Positions 1 through 6,825 of a stretch of 29,839 nt of DNA are shown here, piece after piece (position 1 is the first letter of the stretch; every line of letters starts with the position of its first letter). Made by a program: the position numbers and the translations under genes. The stretch covers positions 1 through 29,839 of the IMG/VR virus record IMGVR_UViG_3300035701_000194. The stretch is one strand, 5' to 3'. The DNA is from a virus. The notes beneath the pieces are model-generated. The model worked only from the letters and a program-made list of their open reading frames with translations. It was not told where the DNA came from and did not search any database.

Positions 1-136
1 AGCTTGGTTTGTAGAGATTAATGATTTAGATGAACTAATGAAATTTCAGGAGAAGTACGGTCAAATTGTAATCCAATGGTTCATGTTTAATCAGGATCTT
101 TTAGAGTTAGAGATATATGATAGTTACAGGGAGTAA
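1..136 (+). CDS. Hypothetical protein, 3' part only (paralogue of the next gene)
   Basis: Open from the window edge, with codons starting at base 2, to a TAA at 134-136. The visible 44 residues end in DSYRE. They match the next gene closely: VEINDLDEL against VEINDIQDL, EKYGQIVI against EKYGAIVI, and EIYDSYRE against EVYDAYRE. The stop is two bases before the ATG of that gene. The two are therefore tandem copies that have diverged. No function is recognisable and the N-terminus lies outside the window. Confidence 0.7.
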   Translation, partial: AWFVEINDLDELMKFQEKYGQIVIQWFMFNQDLLELEIYDSYRE

Positions 137-138
137 AA

Positions 139-333
139 ATGAAATTTATATTTACTAGAACCGCAGGGAATGGGTTAAATGATCCAAAGTACGTAGAGAT
201 TAATGATATCCAGGACTTGGTAAAGTTTATAGAAAAATATGGGGCTATCGTAATTGAAAAGCCTGAACCGGATGGTCATTACTCTATTCCAAGGGAATGG
301 ACGATAGAAGTTTATGATGCTTACAGGGAATAA
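139..333 (+). CDS. Small hypothetical protein (tandem paralogue of upstream gene)
   Basis: A 64-residue acidic protein beginning MKFIFTRT, with no Cys pairs, signal peptide or membrane segment. A purine-rich AGGGAG stretch just before the ATG can act as ribosome-binding site. Residues about 18-64 align with the truncated protein upstream, apart from a short insertion rich in Pro and Glu near residue 42. Local tandem duplication followed by drift is the simplest reading. Function unknown. Confidence 0.75.
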   Translation: MKFIFTRTAGNGLNDPKYVEINDIQDLVKFIEKYGAIVIEKPEPDGHYSIPREWTIEVYDAYRE

Positions 334-339
334 CTAATC

Positions 340-930
340 ATGCATAGAAGGTCTACTACCGTCCGTGGGTTTGTTAGATTCCCTATAAATGATCATAGGT
401 ATAAGAATACTAATGAAGGAGGGATGTTCGTTCGTTTAGTTGTAGTAGAGAATAGGGACAGGAAGAATGGATGGAGGGTATGTACTGGGGGGTCTTGTTA
501 TGTAAAGTTTGATGAATCATTCCAGGGGGATGATGTTCATGGAAGTAACTATGAAAAAGATCCTACTAAAGAAGAAATAGAGAAGTGGACTCCAGAACAG
601 GCTAAAGCTTATATTGATAAATCTCAGACCAGACCTTATGAAAAATTTCATTTCCCTTTGATTGATGTAACTAATAGAAAGGGGTTGAATTGGAATTCAG
701 AACCTCATGATGAAAGGGTCTTAGCAGATAGGAAGTATAATTCTATTCCTTACCTTGCTATTATTAATATGGGGTCTACTGGTTGGTCTGGGTTTGATTC
801 TGAGAAGGAGGACTATTGGATTTGTTCTTATAAAGATTTGACTGATGAGGGTAAATCTTTGTATAATACGGTAAAGAAGTTGTATGGTAAGTTTGCTGAT
901 GTTTATTTAACTACATGGCTCGACACCTAA
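340..930 (+). CDS. Hypothetical protein, 196 aa
   Basis: A soluble, charged protein of 196 residues with many Trp, Tyr and Gly residues and no motif I recognise. The ATG at 340 lies six bases after the preceding stop and has only a weak AGGGAA upstream. The next in-frame ATG at 424 has a GGAGGG directly against it, which is too close, so 340 is kept. The gene is followed by the 43-base gap at 931-973, the first possible transcription boundary in the window. Confidence 0.7.
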   Translation: MHRRSTTVRGFVRFPINDHRYKNTNEGGMFVRLVVVENRDRKNGWRVCTGGSCYVKFDESFQGDDVHGSNYEKDPTKEEIEKWTPEQAKAYIDKSQTRPYEKFHFPLIDVTNRKGLNWNSEPHDERVLADRKYNSIPYLAIINMGSTGWSGFDSEKEDYWICSYKDLTDEGKSLYNTVKKLYGKFADVYLTTWLDT

Positions 931-959
931 ACATTTTATTAATGTTTGTGTATGATTCA
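929..959 (+). promoter_or_regulatory. AT-rich hairpin followed by promoter-like element
   Basis: AAACATT (929-935) and AATGTTT (941-947) are perfect inverted repeats around a 5-base loop. They overlap the stop of the 196-residue gene. TGTGTATGATTCA (947-959) follows and resembles TGTGTATAGTTAGA at 19857. The hairpin is weak and has no clear T-run, so it is only a possible terminator. The pairing is seen; the function is inferred. Confidence 0.3.
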
Positions 960-973
960 TTGGAAGGATAACT

Positions 974-1243
974 ATGAAGAAGAAACATGTATCTAGTCCA
1001 ATGAATTTAGCTGGTGGTCTGTACGGGTATAAAACTGTTGTTCCTATCATTACAAGGACGGTGAACAGGAAAGAGTTAGATATGCTTCTTGAGTATAAAC
1101 TTGATAAGAATGGTGAGTGGGTTCTTGCATTCCATAATGTTGGGAATGATCAGTATAATGTTATTCTCCTTCAGAAGTACAATGATACTTGCCCTTGTTG
1201 CAAGCGAAAGTTTAACGGGGTTAAAAAGCATGAGCCTTCCTAA
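974..1243 (+). CDS. Small protein with C-terminal CxxC
   Basis: An 89-residue protein with a good AAGGA site nine bases before the ATG. Its C-terminus holds a CPCC motif, a half zinc-ribbon that would need two more ligands from a partner or another chain. The rest has no recognisable domain. The last 14 bases overlap the next gene in another frame. It is one of a long series of small Cys-containing proteins in this region. Function unknown. Confidence 0.7.
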   Translation: MKKKHVSSPMNLAGGLYGYKTVVPIITRTVNRKELDMLLEYKLDKNGEWVLAFHNVGNDQYNVILLQKYNDTCPCCKRKFNGVKKHEPS

Positions 1244-1484
1244 TGAAATGATCCATTCGATACAAACAGCTGGTATGTTCTTACAAGCGTTGATGGATTC
1301 TAAAAAGACTCCTAAGATCCCTTTAAAGATTAGAATGGAAGCTAGGGCTAGACTTAAACACTTTCCATATTGTTATAGTGATTTAGCTAGTTTATTAAAG
1401 CCTGAATACAAAGATGTTGCAAATCCTTTAGCTCAATTATTCCGTTATGATAATGGATATTTTAAAAAGGATAAGACTAAATGA
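1230..1484 (+). CDS. Small basic hypothetical protein, 84 aa
   Basis: The open frame reaches back to 1089, but its upstream half only shadows the preceding gene. The ATG at 1230 (MSLPNEM) gives a short overlap typical of this cluster and has GGGG eight bases upstream. The protein is basic, about 84 residues, probably helical in its first half, with no Cys pairs. Its TGA at 1482-1484 overlaps the next ATG as ATGA. No family recognised. Confidence 0.65.
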   Translation: MSLPNEMIHSIQTAGMFLQALMDSKKTPKIPLKIRMEARARLKHFPYCYSDLASLLKPEYKDVANPLAQLFRYDNGYFKKDKTK

Positions 1485-1759
1485 TTCCTAATACTTATAG
1501 AAGGCAGAATGGTTGTTACAATTGTGAGAAGTGTTTTATTAAATCAGAATATGATGATGAGAATTTATATTATTGTACTATGAATGCTCCTAAGAGGCCT
1601 CCTTGCATGTCTGTTTTAATGGATGAATATGAATCTTCTTTAAAGGATGAAAAAAAGTTTCATGATATGTATGAGGAATGGGAGGTATGGGTTAAGGATA
1701 GGAATGTTTCAGCTTGGGGAATTTGTGATTCTTGGGAAAAGAGAAAGGAGGAATCTTAA
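1481..1759 (+). CDS. Cys-containing small protein (paralogue of 4798-5058)
   Basis: A 92-residue acidic protein with GCYNCEKCF near residue 12, further Cys residues in the middle and GICDSWEK near the C-terminus. The 86-residue protein at 4798 has the same layout: GCVNCKFG near residue 15 and GICNKWEK near the end. The two are paralogues 3.3 kb apart. The Cys pattern suggests metal binding, but I cannot name the fold. An ATGA overlap couples it to the upstream gene. Confidence 0.75.
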   Translation: MIPNTYRRQNGCYNCEKCFIKSEYDDENLYYCTMNAPKRPPCMSVLMDEYESSLKDEKKFHDMYEEWEVWVKDRNVSAWGICDSWEKRKEES

Positions 1760-1842
1760 TGGTTCCTGCATTTGATGATGAGAAGTTAGCTGAAGCTCAG
1801 GAAACTTTACAGAGACATGGGGAGGGAAACAAATGGCTGTAA
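1759..1842 (+). CDS. Very short ORF, 27 aa
   Basis: It starts at an ATG overlapping the preceding stop (TAATG), with GGAGG six bases upstream. It ends in a TAA at 1840-1842, ten bases into the next gene. The product is a 27-residue acidic peptide starting MVPAFDDEK. The ribosome-binding site and the tiling with both neighbours are the only support. It may be a real microprotein or a translational relay to the next gene. Confidence 0.45.
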   Translation: MVPAFDDEKLAEAQETLQRHGEGNKWL

Positions 1843-2054
1843 TAAAAATGATGGAACCACATTATAGTGGTAAGTTGTCAACACCATTTTGGAAGAAGGT
1901 GCATAAATTAAGTGAGAAGAATTGTAACATCCTTTATAAGTGTGGTTGTCTACTCCAGAATATGGAGGGGGATATTCTTCAAACATTGCAAAACGCTGAG
2001 AAGGAAGAGTGGTGGAGAAAGTATCATGGACGTAAAAGAACCTGTAAAAGTTAA
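1833..2054 (+). CDS. Small hypothetical protein, 73 aa
   Basis: A basic 73-residue protein with a GGGAGGG site before the ATG. A CGC motif lies at about residue 37, followed by an amphipathic, Trp-rich C-terminal helix. It overlaps the 27-residue ORF at its start and the next gene at its end, both in other frames. No family recognised. Confidence 0.65.
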   Translation: MAVIKMMEPHYSGKLSTPFWKKVHKLSEKNCNILYKCGCLLQNMEGDILQTLQNAEKEEWWRKYHGRKRTCKS

Positions 2055-2418
2055 TTGTATCGTTTGTTCCAAAGAATTAGATTGTGACTGTGACAGTATG
2101 GAATGTCCAATGGGAGGGACTGGATTTACTGCCACTGGGAATTGGGGGTCTACTTTGTTTGATCCGGTAGGAGAAAAAATAGCTCGTTCCTCCATATCTA
2201 CTACTTTGCATACTGTTATCTGTGATGAATGCTTAAGGGAGAAGGCTCATTTTGTTCGCCAGAAGAAACAAGAGAAGGAGTTTGTTACTAAAGAAATAAA
2301 ATCCTTTAGACTAGTATTAAAAGAGCATGAGGCAATAAGAAGTATTCGTGAAGAAGAGGAACGGAAGCAGATGGAAAGGAATGAAGAAGCTACTGATCCA
2401 GAAGAAGGAGCGCACTAA
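2026..2418 (+). CDS. Cys-rich protein with charged C-terminal helix, 130 aa
   Basis: The frame is open from 1912, but the ATG at 2026 (MDVKEPVK) follows a GGAGAA site and avoids deep overlap, so I choose it. Near the N-terminus are CIVC and then CDCD..MEC; a CDEC pair follows at about residue 66. Together they could form a zinc-binding ribbon. The C-terminal third is a long Glu/Lys/Arg-rich helix, probably a coiled coil. The TAATG junction couples it to the next gene. Function unknown. Confidence 0.7.
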   Translation: MDVKEPVKVNCIVCSKELDCDCDSMECPMGGTGFTATGNWGSTLFDPVGEKIARSSISTTLHTVICDECLREKAHFVRQKKQEKEFVTKEIKSFRLVLKEHEAIRSIREEEERKQMERNEEATDPEEGAH

Positions 2419-2744
2419 TGGGTAAAAGTAAAGGTTGTCCTTTGTGTGGGTCTGCCGTGATCCACTCTTGCCCAGGGCCAAAATTAGATAGGTGGATTGA
2501 TTTAAATCTTCCTATTGGTCCTATTAATAATTATGCTCCTGGTGGGAAAGGGGAGGAATTAGATAGTGCTTATAAGCTTGGTATTATTAAACCTGGGATA
2601 TTAATAGATACAGGAAATGAAACCTTATTAGTTGGTGATATAAATTATAATGGTGGTGTTTGTGATGATTGCCATATTGGGAAGAAGTTAATTGTTAAGC
2701 GATACAAAGTTGTTTGGGAGAGAGGTAAGGAGGAAAAGCAATGA
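2418..2744 (+). CDS. Zinc-ribbon-like small protein, 108 aa
   Basis: The protein begins with GCPLCGS and has a second pair, CDDC, near residue 85, so a four-Cys zinc ribbon with a long insertion is likely. The middle is rich in Gly, Asn and Pro. An ATGA overlap joins it to the prepilin-like gene downstream. The zinc-ribbon reading rests only on Cys spacing. It could be a nucleic-acid-binding or adaptor protein. Confidence 0.7.
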   Translation: MGKSKGCPLCGSAVIHSCPGPKLDRWIDLNLPIGPINNYAPGGKGEELDSAYKLGIIKPGILIDTGNETLLVGDINYNGGVCDDCHIGKKLIVKRYKVVWERGKEEKQ

Positions 2745-2965
2745 GAAAAGGATTTACTGCTATTGAGCTTATGATATGTATTTCTGTTGTAGCAATAATA
2801 TTAGCAATTATCTTTGGTGGTAATAAGGAAAGAACGGAAAGGGAAAAGAAAGAGTACATAGAGTTAATGAAGAAACAAGATCCAAAGAAGTATGAAAGAT
2901 TACAGCAGGAAGAGGACAAGAAGAAGTACGAGGAATTGCAGAAGAAGTTTGAGGAAGAGAAATGA
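2741..2965 (+). CDS. Prepilin-like membrane protein with coiled-coil tail
   Basis: A 74-residue protein whose N-terminus, MRKGFTAIELM, fits the class III (type IV prepilin) signal: short basic leader, Gly before the cut, Phe+1 and Glu+5. A hydrophobic stretch follows to about residue 26. Residues 30-74 are almost entirely Lys/Glu/Gln and predict a coiled coil, so the usual pilin globular head is absent. The start is well supported by GGAGG nine bases before the ATG. In the known family this signal is cut and N-methylated by prepilin peptidase at the inner membrane. Whether the host does this here is inference. It is coupled by ATGA overlaps on both sides. Confidence 0.75.
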   Translation: MRKGFTAIELMICISVVAIILAIIFGGNKERTEREKKEYIELMKKQDPKKYERLQQEEDKKKYEELQKKFEEEK

Positions 2966-3273
2966 AACCAGATAAACACGGTAATCAGGTCTTTGGTGTT
3001 CCAATGCCAAAGACTAAAGAGGTTAATAAAGAAGCTGAGAAGTATCGTAAACTCCTTTGTAAAGTGCTTATGGAGTTTTATGATGTAGCTAGTAGGAATA
3101 TAGGTTTATTGGATTTATGGTATAAGGCAGCTTTGAAGTGCGGATTGACAGTTCGTTTAAAGCATAAAGAGAGGAAGTGTAGAATGAAGGGAAAGAAATG
3201 TTCTTGGTGTGGAACGGCAAAAGCTGTTACTACTTCTGGTCTTTGTAGGGCATGTAATGGGGGTAATTTTTAA
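2962..3273 (+). CDS. Small protein with C-terminal zinc ribbon
   Basis: A basic 103-residue protein. The last 30 residues carry CSWCGTA and then CRACNGG, a CxxC-x15-CxxC arrangement typical of a zinc ribbon. The N-terminal 70 residues look helical. It overlaps its neighbours by ATGA (upstream) and TAATG (downstream). Nucleic-acid binding is plausible but not shown. Confidence 0.7.
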   Translation: MKPDKHGNQVFGVPMPKTKEVNKEAEKYRKLLCKVLMEFYDVASRNIGLLDLWYKAALKCGLTVRLKHKERKCRMKGKKCSWCGTAKAVTTSGLCRACNGGNF

Positions 3274-3464
3274 TGGAAAAGAAAGATTATGTATTTAATA
3301 TGATAATGCTTGGGGCATTGTGTTTATCTTTATTTGCAGCATTGCTTACTACGTACAATACAAAGGCCGCTTATAAATCCGCGCTTGAAAAAATCCTTAA
3401 AGAACCACAGAATGCCAAGATCATTGCTGAAACTGTATTAGGACTACCGGAGGAAAAGAAATGA
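3273..3464 (+). CDS. Single-pass membrane protein, 63 aa
   Basis: Residues about 9-26 (MIMLGALCLSLFAALL) form one hydrophobic segment after a short charged N-terminus, so this is a small inner-membrane protein with a cytoplasmic or periplasmic helical tail. GGGG lies upstream of the ATG within the overlap. It is the second small membrane protein in this cluster, close behind the prepilin-like gene. Function unknown. Confidence 0.65.
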   Translation: MEKKDYVFNMIMLGALCLSLFAALLTTYNTKAAYKSALEKILKEPQNAKIIAETVLGLPEEKK

Positions 3465-3679
3465 CTAAGCACGATTTTGAATTAGCCCCCCCAGATAAGG
3501 ATTCCATTTTTTGGGTCCGTGGGTCGTGTAAAGCTTGTGGACACCTTTCGCATGTATATACAGTACCGGCATTATTTTTAGGAACGGAGCAAGAGGTTGT
3601 AGATGCAATTGCTGTTCGGGAACAACAGTGGGGAGACACTTATACTGATAAGGGTAATTGTACTGGAGGAAAGAAATGA
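3461..3679 (+). CDS. Small hypothetical protein with CxxC
   Basis: A 72-residue protein with a strong GGAGG before the ATG and an ATGA overlap upstream. A CKACGH motif sits near residue 24, with no second pair apart from a lone Cys near the C-terminus. No family recognised. Confidence 0.65.
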   Translation: MTKHDFELAPPDKDSIFWVRGSCKACGHLSHVYTVPALFLGTEQEVVDAIAVREQQWGDTYTDKGNCTGGKK

Positions 3680-3969
3680 AAGTATATGTTGTAATGTCTG
3701 TTAGTATGGATTGGGGTGATTTTCCCGTTATTGAAGCGATCTTTAGTACCAAAGAGAAGGCAGCGGCTCACTGTAACAAGTATCAAGAAGTTGAAGAACA
3801 TATAGTAGATCCAGAGCCTCCAAAGAAAAGTCATGAGTGCATTGATAATACGTCTTGTATATGTGGTCCTACTACTTTAGAACCAAAGTCTGGTTGTCCA
3901 GTTCATGAACCTTCATTTCCTAAACATTGCAAGATTTGTGGGCAGTATATGAAAAGGAACAAGAAATGA
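3676..3969 (+). CDS. Small protein with several Cys pairs, 97 aa
   Basis: The frame extends to 3658, but the ATG at 3676 makes the usual ATGA overlap and has GGAGGA upstream. The N-terminal 35 residues (MKVYVVMS...) look like a small alpha/beta unit seen in many unnamed phage proteins. Cys residues at about 54, 61, 63 and 73 and a CKICG near the end suggest one or two metal sites. Function unknown. Confidence 0.7.
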   Translation: MKVYVVMSVSMDWGDFPVIEAIFSTKEKAAAHCNKYQEVEEHIVDPEPPKKSHECIDNTSCICGPTTLEPKSGCPVHEPSFPKHCKICGQYMKRNKK

Positions 3970-4595
3970 CTCATTTGATGCTTGAAAGGGTTTATCAGGG
4001 TGGAAGGGATGGTATAGTTAATATGCAAGAAGGGGATGGCATCCTTTCAGTTTTATTAGAACAGGAAATGAGCAGGACGTTTGTTAATCCAAAGTATGTG
4101 CATAAGCTTATTCCATTCCCTGATGCACAGCCTTTCCCATTAGATAAGATTATAGATGGGGCTTTATGGGTAGAGAAGTTCCTTTCAGAGCATAAAGATA
4201 AACAAGTCCTTGTCCATTGTGCAGAAGGGAATAGTAGATCAATTGCTGTAATCCTAGCACTATTACTTGGAAGGGGAAAGAAGTTAGAGGAAGCGATTAA
4301 TCATATTGTTACAGTTAAGAATATGTGTACTGAGGGTGGGCGTTATGTACACGAAAAGCAGATTGATAGAATAAACAAATCCTGGGGGGACTTCCCTAAG
4401 AACTTAGAATCATATTTACATGGAATTGCAGTAAAGCGTTATTGGGAACTAACGGATCTTATTCTAAAAGGAGGTTTAACTGAAGAAGAGGATGATAAGA
4501 TTAGGGAAGAGATGGATGATCTTTGGCATAAGAAAATGACGGAGGAAGAACGGAAAAAGATTAACCTTCAAATAGGTGGAACAGGGGAGATATAA
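3966..4595 (+). CDS. Dual-specificity protein phosphatase-like
   Basis: A 209-residue protein from the ATG at 3966. The HCAEGNSRS signature (His84, nucleophile Cys85, Arg91) is the CX5R P-loop of the dual-specificity/tyrosine phosphatase family. Asp53 in FPDAQPFP lies 32 residues upstream, where the general acid of this family sits. The C-terminal 70 residues are Glu/Lys-rich and lie outside the phosphatase core. The family removes phosphate from Tyr, Ser or Thr residues, and some members act on RNA or lipids, so the substrate is open. The start further upstream at 3927 is unlikely because 3966 gives an ATGA overlap. A role in changing host signalling is inference. Confidence 0.8.
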   Translation: MTHLMLERVYQGGRDGIVNMQEGDGILSVLLEQEMSRTFVNPKYVHKLIPFPDAQPFPLDKIIDGALWVEKFLSEHKDKQVLVHCAEGNSRSIAVILALLLGRGKKLEEAINHIVTVKNMCTEGGRYVHEKQIDRINKSWGDFPKNLESYLHGIAVKRYWELTDLILKGGLTEEEDDKIREEMDDLWHKKMTEEERKKINLQIGGTGEI

Positions 4596-4801
4596 TGAAG
4601 TTACATCCTATTACTAAATGGAATGTTTGTATAAAACTTAATACAGTAATTCAGGAGGCGAGTAGCGCCTTATTGGAACTGTCAGACCCAAGTACTGTTA
4701 ATAACAGTGAAATTAGATTGGAGAAAAATTTAATGATAATACTAAATCAAGTAGAAGATTTTAAGAAAGTGGTAAATGCTCTGAGGGAGAAAAAGAAATG
4801 A
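4595..4801 (+). CDS. Small helical hypothetical protein, 68 aa
   Basis: A 68-residue, mostly helical protein with a GGGGAG site before the ATG. It overlaps the phosphatase gene (TAATG) and the next gene (ATGA). Leucine spacing in the second half could support a short coiled coil. No family recognised. Confidence 0.65.
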   Translation: MKLHPITKWNVCIKLNTVIQEASSALLELSDPSTVNNSEIRLEKNLMIILNQVEDFKKVVNALREKKK

Positions 4802-5058
4802 TAACAAAGATCCCTGCAACGTATAAAGATCGGGATGGTTGCGTGAATTGTAAGTTTGGTAAAATACTATACGAAGGGTATGAAGAGCAGGGGAAAACCT
4901 TTTGTATAATTGATAATCCCGGTGTTTCACATCAAGTTGTATGGGTGGATGATGCTGAAACAGCAGAACAGAAAGCAGAGATGCAGACTTGGTTTTACGC
5001 CCACATTGTTTCCCCGGCTGGCATTTGTAATAAGTGGGAGAAGAACGATGAAGAGTAA
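4798..5058 (+). CDS. Cys-containing small protein (paralogue of 1481-1759)
   Basis: An 86-residue acidic protein with GCVNCKFG at about residue 14 and a GICNKWEK end, the same frame of Cys residues as the product of 1481-1759. The region between the motifs differs in length and sequence, so only the metal-binding corners seem constrained. It follows its neighbour with an ATGA overlap. Function unknown. Confidence 0.75.
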   Translation: MITKIPATYKDRDGCVNCKFGKILYEGYEEQGKTFCIIDNPGVSHQVVWVDDAETAEQKAEMQTWFYAHIVSPAGICNKWEKNDEE

Positions 5059-5347
5059 ACTCAAGAGTTTGTATACTCCTGAAGGTAGGTTAATAGGGTC
5101 TTATGCACCAAGACCTGATATTGGTACTCCAATTTCGATGGCTGAGGCATGTAGAACAGCTAGGAAGATTTTGGAAGATGCTGAACGAGGGAGGCTAGAG
5201 GCGGCTGAAAAGGAAGCTAATATTCATAGGTTTAAACCACCGGGATGCCTTCCTCCATTGAAAGGTGATTGCTCATTTCAGGAGTTTAGGGATCATGTTA
5301 TGACAAGATTATCTTTTATTGAAGAGTACCTAATGAACCATGATTAA
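5048..5347 (+). CDS. Hypothetical protein, 99 aa
   Basis: The open frame reaches 4910, but the ATG at 5048 (MKSKLKSLY) has a GGGAGAA site and a short overlap with the preceding gene. The protein is basic at the N-terminus, with an Ala/Glu-rich helix in the middle and a Pro-rich turn near residue 70. No family recognised. It overlaps the metallophosphoesterase start by eight bases. Confidence 0.65.
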   Translation: MKSKLKSLYTPEGRLIGSYAPRPDIGTPISMAEACRTARKILEDAERGRLEAAEKEANIHRFKPPGCLPPLKGDCSFQEFRDHVMTRLSFIEEYLMNHD

Positions 5348-6104
5348 AATACTTTCCCTTTCAGACCTTCATTTAGGCGATGGTTCCACAGCAGATAACT
5401 TCTGGATTCCTAATAAGAAGTTCCTAAACTTTTTAAAGGATGCTTGTAATAAATATGATTATGTTGTTCTAGTTGGGGACATTGAAGATCTCCTTAATGC
5501 CCCAATTCCTTATACGGATCTTCAAGCTTACTACTCTATAACAAGAGCGCATTATGATATCTGTGTATTTATTGAGGAACAGATGGAGTTAGGGAAGATT
5601 ATTTATATTAATGGAAACCATGACTCTGTTATTAGAACATCTAAAATTTATCCATTGGCAAAAAAACATTGGTCTATTGGAGAAGGATCTCAAAAAGTTT
5701 ACTTTGAACATGGGCATCATGGGGATGTTATTTGTCACAAGTTTTCCTGGATTTCACGGCTTGGGATTTGGATCGGAGGACTGTTGGATAGATTTGGTAT
5801 CATTGATGCAGATATAGTTTGGGGGTGGTTTGCTCATTACTTCCCTGTTGGGGCAGATGCAGATGAAGGGAAGTTTTATAATTATATTATTAAAAGAGGG
5901 AAGGAAGTAGAGGCTAAGCTATTTATTTGTGGGCATACCCATAAAGAACTTGAGGGTAGTAACAGCGGAGTTTCATTTATAAATTGTGGTGCGGTGGTTA
6001 AACAAAAAGAGAAATTTCCTGTAGTAGAGATAGAAGTTCCTGATAGTGGAATTGTTCAGTTTGAAATCAAGTATGTAGACATTACTTCATTAGAAGGAGA
6101 ATAA
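5340..6104 (+). CDS. Calcineurin-like metallophosphoesterase
   Basis: A 254-residue protein with the full set of metal-binding motifs in order: D9-L-H11, G46-D47, G92-N-H-D95, the HGHHGD stretch at 124-129 and G198-H-T-H201. In the family these ligate two metal ions and hydrolyse phosphomonoesters or diesters. The length and the GNHD/HGH spacing recall the LpxH/YfcE-type branch, but phage members also include nucleases, cyclic-nucleotide hydrolases and end-processing phosphatases. There is no signal peptide, so it is cytoplasmic. It sits 0.7 kb behind the phosphatase-like gene, so the cluster encodes two phosphate-removing enzymes. The exact substrate is unknown. Confidence 0.85.
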   Translation: MIKILSLSDLHLGDGSTADNFWIPNKKFLNFLKDACNKYDYVVLVGDIEDLLNAPIPYTDLQAYYSITRAHYDICVFIEEQMELGKIIYINGNHDSVIRTSKIYPLAKKHWSIGEGSQKVYFEHGHHGDVICHKFSWISRLGIWIGGLLDRFGIIDADIVWGWFAHYFPVGADADEGKFYNYIIKRGKEVEAKLFICGHTHKELEGSNSGVSFINCGAVVKQKEKFPVVEIEVPDSGIVQFEIKYVDITSLEGE

Positions 6105-6105
6105 A

Positions 6106-6297
6106 ATGGATCTTTGTAATTGTACATGTAAGAACGCTTATTTTGATAAGCGTTATGGTATTGGAAAGCGTCCTACTTACTGGAAGAAGAACTGGGAACA
6201 TAATACGTTGGTTCTTCTGTGCGTCTGTGGTGTTCCTGTGGGAGGTCAAAAGGAGATGAACTTTAATGTTCAAAAAGATCCTGTCGTTCATCGGTAG
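6106..6297 (+). CDS. Small Cys-rich protein, 63 aa
   Basis: A 63-residue basic protein with CNCTC at the N-terminus and CVCG near residue 39, a possible metal site. AAGGAG lies five bases before the ATG, so translation is well supported. Its last 32 bases overlap the PKD-domain gene in another frame. Function unknown. Confidence 0.65.
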   Translation: MDLCNCTCKNAYFDKRYGIGKRPTYWKKNWEHNTLVLLCVCGVPVGGQKEMNFNVQKDPVVHR

Positions 6298-6622
6298 CCT
6301 GTTCTCATGGCTCGGCAACATCGTCGTGAAGGCCCCGAAGTGCAAAGGGCCAGATGCGGGCGTTGTTGGTGGGACAGTCATGTTTACTGTTAAGAGTGGG
6401 TATGAAAAGCTTTCTGATGATTACTTGTACTCATTTGATTGGGGTGATGGTAATCCACCGACCGAGTTAGAGGAAGGCAAGAAGCTTCGGAAGGAGACAG
6501 GGACGCTTGGGAAGGCCCATGTTTTCAAGGCTGCTGGTGTCTACAACGTAAGGGTCAGGGAGAAGTGCCCATTGAATGCCCATGACCATTGGAGTAAGGT
6601 TCACCAGATTACGATTAAGTAA
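6266..6622 (+). CDS. PKD-domain protein with hydrophobic N-terminus
   Basis: A 118-residue protein. Residues 5-21 are hydrophobic and may be an uncleaved membrane anchor or signal. Residues about 35-118 look like one PKD/Ig-like domain: SFDWGDG at 56-62 and the HVFKAAGVYNVRV strand pair at 85-97 match the family's WxDG and H-x-Y-x3-G-x-Y-x-V signature. PKD domains are usually extracellular binding modules, and in phages they occur on virion surfaces. The start follows AGGAGA at nine bases. The 5' half is strikingly GC-rich (37 of 60 bases at 6301-6360), unlike its neighbours. A recent origin or strong codon selection is possible. Confidence 0.75.
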   Translation: MFKKILSFIGSLFSWLGNIVVKAPKCKGPDAGVVGGTVMFTVKSGYEKLSDDYLYSFDWGDGNPPTELEEGKKLRKETGTLGKAHVFKAAGVYNVRVREKCPLNAHDHWSKVHQITIK

Positions 6623-6633
6623 AGGAGAAAAAC

Positions 6634-6825
6634 ATGAAGTACAAGAGAAAGAGTATTGACGTTGCCGCGTTTAAGATTACTGAGAAGCATGTTGGACTGT
6701 GGGCTGTTGTTGACCCACGCGATCCATTTACCATTCGCCTTGTCCAACAGGAGGTATTCATGCAGGACTTTGAAGAAACTGAAGAAATGAAGGCAAAGTC
6801 CGAAAAGGAGCCTGATAAGAAATGA
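6634..6825 (+). CDS. Small hypothetical protein, 63 aa
   Basis: A 63-residue protein with AGGAGAAA before the ATG. The first 45 residues look like a small beta-rich unit; the last 18 are almost all Glu, Lys and Asp. An ATGA overlap leads to a tiny membrane protein. No family recognised. Confidence 0.65.
   Translation: MKYKRKSIDVAAFKITEKHVGLWAVVDPRDPFTIRLVQQEVFMQDFEETEEMKAKSEKEPDKK

Noticed and set aside
1950-2195. Minus-strand open frame of 81 codons
   Set aside because: It lies wholly against well-supported + strand genes with good ribosome-binding sites and has no features of its own. The other minus-strand frames in the window are rejected for the same reason.
4651-4670. Short inverted repeat AGGCG...CGCCT
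   Set aside because: The stem is only five bases, it lies inside a coding region and no context supports a function.
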